Source of the DNA: Turritopsis dohrnii
Taxonomy: Eukaryota > Cnidaria > Hydrozoa > Anthoathecata > Oceaniidae
Direction of reading: 5' to 3'
DNA: 64,000 nucleotides
Assembly: GCA_027922465.2 (NCBI GenBank)
Contig: BQMF02000372.1
Location: 389,425-453,424 of the forward strand
The stretch's first letter is position 1. The number at the start of each line of letters is the position of its first letter. The notes under the pieces are model-generated. The model was given only the letters and a program-made list of their open reading frames with translations. It ran no database searches and was not told the origin of the DNA. The translations under genes and the position numbers were made by a program. This document shows positions 58,610-64,000 of this stretch, piece by piece.

Positions 58610-60035
58610 TTATTCTCAATCTGTTTATTATAAAATTTCTGTCATGTTGACTTCCTAGACCACTGACCTCTATTCAAAATGTCCTTCAGAGAGAGTCCTA
58701 ATAGCCTAGCTTTAGAAGTAGAGGCCGACCTACAAAAATGAGCCTTGTACTTCGAGACATCAATACCTGCAAGTTTCAGTGTCAATTTTACCCAATTAGA
58801 AATCGTTGACGATTTAACTTCCTTGTGGGGCTTTAAATGACTAAGCAACAATTGACTTTGGCCATCTTTCCTCCACATATCAGACCTTTGCAGATAGTTT
58901 TCTAGACAATCCACCACACATAAACGCTTATCTTGAGGAAATTCCTTAAATTCAAGCGTAGGAGGAGGCTGACCTTTCTTCAAGTCTTAGTTACTTTGGA
59001 AAAGAAAAACTTAAAGGAATCTGAAGTCCTGACCATAAATCTTATATTGAGGTAGCAAATCTCATGGCATCTACTAGCAGATGATAAAAACAAAAGCATG
59101 GACAGTTTTAAATTTAACTCTCTGTCTGAAAGTTGTGTATTGTCTGGCAATAATTTGATGTAGGATAAAACCTGCTCCACATCCCAAATGAAAACATACT
59201 TAGGTTTTGGTGGGTTTTCATTAAATATGCCAGTCATGAGTGAGCAAACCTGATGTTGGCCCACAGGTTTGCCCTCAACCTTTTGGTGATAAGCCGAAAT
59301 AGCTGATCTATGACTGTTAATAGCCGAGTACTCATAGTTCTGTTCATAAAGAAAAGCCAGAAAATCTAAAACATAATTCACATTGCAGTCATAAGGATTA
59401 ACTTGTTGCTCACTACACCAGCTGACCCACTTCCCCCAGGCCGATTCATAATTAGATGTAGTGCCTTTTCGTCTGGCCTTGAGGATAAGGTTTGAAGCCC
59501 TTGTTGAAATGCCCTCTGCAAGTAAATTTTTCCGGAGATTTTCCATACTACTAGAGACAGTGTCCTGTTTTCCACTAGTGGGTGCTTGTCTCCTTGTGGG
59601 CTCATTAGTAGATCTGGTCTGCATGGAAGGTAAAGGGGTTTAGCTATGCACAATTCTAAAATCTGATTGTACCATGGTTGGCAGGCCAGTTTGGAGTCAC
59701 TAAGATTGCTGTCGCTGACTCCATCCTGACTTTCCGTAACACCCTTCCTATCAATGAAAAGGGAGGAAACATATAAACTAGACCCGTTGCCTTCCAATTT
59801 GTTGGAAGGCATCTGTTGAATGACTCTGAGGATCTGGCTTCCAGGCTACATAAAGAGGAAGCTGATGACATGCCCTTGAAGCAAAGAGGTCCCTAGCCTC
59901 TGGCAAATTTGGCGAAATACTTGAGGGGATAGCAACCATTCGCTGGAGTCCTTGAAATTCCTTGAAGCCCAATCCGCCCTGATGTTCAATTTGCCTGGGA
60001 GATATTCTGCAGTAATCGTGATCCTTTGAAGTATT
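58610..60035 (-). mobile_element. DIRS-type retrotransposon fragment (RNase H end, tyrosine recombinase)
   Basis: On the minus strand the first part (about 60030-59690) reads ITITAEYLPGKLNIRADWASR then LFASRACHQLPLYVAWKPDP, the end of a DIRS RT/RNase H region. From 59624 the recombinase follows: NLILKARRKGTTSNYESAW, LSSASRCHEI (first Arg), a frame break near 58985, then AHFCRSASTSKA (HxxR) and GQWSRKSTWQKFYNK with the Tyr, ending about 58610. All catalytic residues of the tyrosine recombinase are still present, but frames change at least twice. The RT itself is missing, because LINE sequence is joined at about 60030. Confidence 0.8.
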
Positions 60036-61690
60036 GAGAGCATTAATCTTTTGATTGGCCTTGTTACAGATTTCAGATATGTGATCGTTAAACAAGAGAT
60101 TCTGATCAATATTTATGCCTAATAGTTTTACATATCCTGAACTATTGATTGTAGCATTATCAATAGATATAGAATGACTTTGTTTATCACAGCCAAGAAA
60201 CATAGCTTGGAATTTTTCAGGGTTGACAACCATTTTAGACGAAATCATTTAATAACAATAAGTACATCGGAAAGTAGTTTCTGAACAACGGCATCAAGCG
60301 AGATATCACATGAGTACGGAGTGTCGTCATCTGCAAAATTACAGATTTTTGACTCAAGCTGAGAAGAACAAATCAAAAAATATTGAAAAGTAGAGGGCCC
60401 TCACCACTCACTAAAATGATTCCCGATATGTACACGCGTCTTTCTATCAGTGAGGTAACTCAATAAAAACTTCAATACATAGTATCCAAGCCCATATGCT
60501 CCAAGTTTAGCTACTAGTAGGTCATGAGGTAAACAATCAAAAGCTTTTGACAGGTCCATTAGAATAGTGCCTACCTTATCGAAATTTGACAACGATTGCT
60601 GCCAGGCCTGAAGAAGATGGAGAAAAGAATATTGAGTTGAAAAGCCTTTCTAAAACCACAAAGGTATTTTGACAGCTTGCTCTGCATAAATTGCAGTCAT
60701 TGCTTACATACAAGCTTTTCAAAAACTTTCAATAAGGCAGATAATAGACTAATTGGTCTGTAGTTGTTTTTGTCAGTCTTGGATCCATTTTTATGGCCTG
60801 GGATAACATCCGCAAGTTTAAGTTCACTAGGGAAAATACCTGCGTCAAGCGAACTATTGAAGCAACGTGTCAGGATAGGTGTGATCTCCCTAACACTTGT
60901 TTTAAGAACCCTTATTGGAACATCACCACTTACTCTCTTTGCCTCATCTAAGTGTAAAATTTCATGGTACACCTCAGATTCACAAAAATGACGAAACACG
61001 AAGAAGTATTTGGAAGAAATTTTGTTTTGGATGTTGATTACACTTAAGTGGTCTTTAAATTTATTCAGTGCATTGAGAACGGGGTCATCACTGCAAGGAA
61101 TAAAGTTTAAATTCCATCAAAAGATTGGCAATGAGCTGTAATGGTACTAAAAAAAAAGCTGATGAAAGTCGTGTCAATATCCTCGTTGTTTGAAATAATA
61201 ATATCCCTCTCAACTAGAATAATCCTTGATATATTTCCGGCACGCTTCTCTGAAAAGAGAGGCTTGAAAATTTTCCAAAACGATTTACTGCCCGTCAGGT
61301 GCTAACTTTATAAAAGGATATTTTGTGTTCCCTATTCAAACGTACAACCAAATTTCTCTGCGCTTTCTACCTCGATATGTCCTCTAGGAGCTAAGATAAA
61401 TTTGCAATGTTTTTGAGACGAGCTTTTGTCATTATGGCTGCTCGGAGGGTCTTAGTCATATTTGCGCGAAGAAATCTCGTTTTGAGAGGCACTACTTCGT
61501 TTAAAGTTGCCGTAAAAATTCGATGAAATATTTCATACGAGGGTTCACAGTCACCTAAATTTGATAATAGTTTGTCCTGAAAAGTAAAATCTACACCATT
61601 TAAATTTCTATAATTAAACTTTCTAGGCTCAAGCTTGTTGAATGTTAATTTGAGCATTGAATATAAGTGAATGGTGGTCACTCAACCCAG
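60030..61690 (-). mobile_element. LINE remnant fused to the DIRS fragment
   Basis: Minus-strand pieces run from the endonuclease-RT linker (61681-61391, EPRKFNYRNLN, TRFLRANM) to RT blocks. These are VSGDVPIRVLK and NNYRPISLLS (60999-60697), GFRKAFQ, ILMDLSKAFDCLPHDLL (60592-60401), CNFADDDTP (the catalytic FADD, near 60330) and GYVKLLGINIDQ (60248-60040). The frame is broken at each join. The RT thumb is followed without a gap by DIRS sequence, so the 3' tail is lost. Confidence 0.75.
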
Positions 61691-61699
61691 TCTCCACAG

Positions 61700-62335
61700 C
61701 ACCCGTAACTTATGATAGCAAATTTACCAGATGTTCTTCATGGATCAGGGTAACCGCTTCAATATTTCTTCAAGTGATGAATGGGAATGCTAGATATAGA
61801 GCTTTCCTTTCCTCCGACTTTTGGAGTTTGGAGGAAATGTGTATCTACTTTGCGTCTTAATGTATATACTAGGTATCAATGAAACACATTTCAGAAGCCC
61901 GACTGGCTGATGTCAATGATAATAGCAAGGTCAACTTACCAGTATGGTCTTCTATGTTCAGACTGTCAACAAAACGAGGTAGGTCTTAAGTTCAAATCTC
62001 CTGGCATCAAGAAACATATTCTCCTACTGGAATAGAGTTTACTGGATAGTAGTAAGCTGAAATGGTTGAACTATGAATAATAAAAACTCACACATTTTGT
62101 TACACATAGTGAGTTAAAAGTTGTTCTTATAGATCACTAAACAGCTGAAGGGTGTGGTGGTGATCACTAAATGGGGGTGAGCCACCACACCCACACACGT
62201 ACCAGCAAATGAAGTAACAGTCGACATTCAAGCAGAGTGGTAAATCCAGGAGGCTGTACTCCTCGCGAATCCAACTGGATTACCGGATATAGTGGGATTT
62301 GACAATTAACACTCGTAGCTCCTCCATAGCCTCAC
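61700..62335. other. No recognisable gene
   Basis: Short frames only. The 5' end of the plus-strand LINE that follows should lie in the right half of this stretch. Confidence 0.4.
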
Positions 62336-62339
62336 AAGC

Positions 62340-64000
62340 ATGGTTGCTAAAAAGCTGATGAAGAAAGTTAGTTTTATTTCGCAAAATGTACGTGGTTTAA
62401 AAACAAATACGAGACTTGAAATGCTCTTCAACGCTCTATCGAAACGAGAATATATCTGGGGAGCTTGTTTACAAGAAACGTGGCGTGTTGGTCATGAGGT
62501 TTTCGATTATAAAGGTTATAAACTTATTACCGTTGGTCTTGAAACTGCCACAAATAATCGTGGCTCCTAAGAGGTTGGTGTTGTTCTTAATAAAGACGGT
62601 TTAACAGCTTGGAAAGCTGCTGGCTATGAAAAACATGTCATTTTCGGAGCAAGAGTCATGGCTCTGCGTCTCCTCTTCAAAGACATTCATAACAAAGAAG
62701 TTGGAGTATTTCTTGTGTCCGCCTACGCACCCGTTGGCAATGCTTCCGATCAAGAGTGGGACTATTTTGATAACTTATCTTCTTGTATGAATAAAAGACA
62801 CAGTGGAGATATTTTGATTGTTGGTAGTGACTGTAATTCTAGCATTGGTTGCAAATCTGATAATGTAGATGGTCCATTAGGCAAATACGGTCTGAGTCAC
62901 ATGAATGTATCTGGGCTACGCTTTTTCTCTTTTCTCGCAATACACCAATTGAAAGTAGCAACAACATGGTTTAAAAAGAAGATCTAAGCCACCTGGATCC
63001 ATCCCAGAAGCAAAACTCCACACCAAATCGATCACTTTTTAGTATACGGTGAAATGTTCCCTCGAATTTTGAATGCAGCAACAGTGATCATTCAGCGATT
63101 ATCATAAACATTCGAGTAATGAAACGGTTGAAACGCAACATTGACAACCGTAAAAAACTTTTAAATCTCGATTATTCATTACTACCACAATCTGATGTCA
63201 AGGATCGTTTTCATGCAGAAGTTGTGCGCCTCACTTCTCAAAATGACAATCCAAATTACTCAAACCTTGCAAATGCTTTAAAGTGTGCTTCAGAGACAGT
63301 TTTACCGAGAAAAATCAGAACACAGCCAGACTGGTTTAGTGACAAACAGGACATCTTACTCCGACTGATAAATACGCGAAATGTTTATATGCAGAAGGTT
63401 TTACAAAGACGAACCCGTTCGAACTGTACAAAACTACGAGCTGTTCATAAAAAGCTCAAAAAGGAAATCATTGACACAAAAAATGATTGGTTGAGAAAGC
63501 AATGTTTGAATTTAAACTGTTTTGGAACCAAGCAAGCTTGGGACTCAATTAAAAATCTTAAAGGATCACTCACAAAAGTAAAACCATCGTCTACTAAACC
63601 GATGAAAAAATCAGATTGTACCGTATGTAGTACTCCTGAAGATAACGCCGAAGTTTTTCATCTCCATTTCCAATCATTATATGATAGAGAAGGCACATAC
63701 GATCCTAACGTCCTTGACGAATTGCCGCAATGCCAAGTCCATAACGGTCTGGATCATACACCCACAGACAAAGAAATTCGTACAGCAACACTCAAATTGA
63801 AAGACAAGGCCCCAGGAGAATCAGGTATCGTTCCTCGTGTGTTTAAATGTATTATCGACTGTTCTCAGACATATACAGTTTTCAAATCCGTTTTACTCGA
63901 TATATGAAACAATGAAAATATCCCAGAAGAATGGAATCTAGGACGCTCAATTGTTCTACCGAAAAAAGGTGACTTGTCTCTACCAAATAACTACCGAGGC
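62340..64000 (+). mobile_element. Non-LTR retrotransposon, 5' part, runs off the window
   Basis: From ATG 62340 (MVAKKLMKKVSFISQNVRGLK) the frame encodes an EEP endonuclease: LQETWR, VFLVSAYAPVG, ILIVGSDCNSSIG, TWIHPRSKTPHQIDHFLV and SDHSAIIINIRV. From 63119 the linker and the first RT blocks follow (WFSDKQDILLRLINTR, LKLKDKAPGESGIVP, EEWNLGRSIVLPKKGDL, NNYRG at the window edge). In-frame TAA codons at 62568 and about 62987 and a frame shift near 63080 show it is dead. It belongs to a clade different from the CR1-like LINEs in the rest of the window. Confidence 0.8.

Noticed and set aside
1..64000. Bacterial or viral origin, CRISPR arrays, rRNA
   Set aside because: Spliced exons, SINEs and LINEs show eukaryotic DNA; no arrays or rRNA segments seen.

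Overview
This is eukaryotic, almost certainly metazoan, DNA. It is AT-rich, its coding exons are interrupted by GT-AG introns, and there is no operon structure. The repertoire of THAP/P2X7-like proteins, endonuclease-bearing Helitron (Helentron), DIRS, piggyBac, hAT-like and CR1-like elements and tRNA-derived SINEs is typical of cnidarians and some other invertebrates. A cnidarian is my best guess, but the window alone does not prove it. I see no conserved host housekeeping gene, rRNA, functional tRNA or CRISPR array.

Layout. 1-6.5 kb: a THAP-domain transposase gene (+) that ends 33 bp from a convergent P2X7-like-domain gene (-), then a broken cysteine-rich exon (-). 6.7-17.5 kb: repeats. These are a 40-bp tandem array, a dispersed repeat split by a CR1-like LINE, a SINE, a hairpin element with a hammerhead-like core, two TTAA-flanked MITEs and decayed transposase pieces. 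18.4-29.1 kb: a large Helentron-type element (-) with a decayed Rep/helicase/endonuclease gene and an apparently intact three-exon RPA-like gene. A second LINE lies in its first intron, and a non-autonomous Helitron (29077-29925) sits at its 5' side. 30.8-35.2 kb: a decayed hAT-like gene split by a piggyBac element with TIRs and TTAA duplications whose catalytic core is deleted. 36.7-39.0 kb: SINEs, an LTR/Gag remnant and a LINE fragment. 39.2-43.7 kb: a second piggyBac transposase gene, split by 2.6 kb of nested repeats. 43.75-44.3 kb: another non-autonomous Helitron. 44.8-49.75 kb: an Ulp1-like protease remnant and a hAT-like transposase gene broken by a LINE.

51.65-57.6 kb holds the standout. 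I can join 14 exons in frame, without any stop, into a protein of about 1145 residues with a treble-clef-like N-terminus, two C2H2 fingers, a tyrosine-recombinase-like catalytic region and a basic C-terminal tail. It is the only long gene here free of lesions apart from the RPA-like gene.

58-61.7 kb: a TIR element, then a DIRS RNase H/tyrosine recombinase segment fused to a LINE. 62.3-64 kb: a further, broken non-LTR element (+) running off the window.

The window is best read as layered transposon insertions around one intact recombinase-like gene. All repeat similarities were judged by eye, without alignment software.
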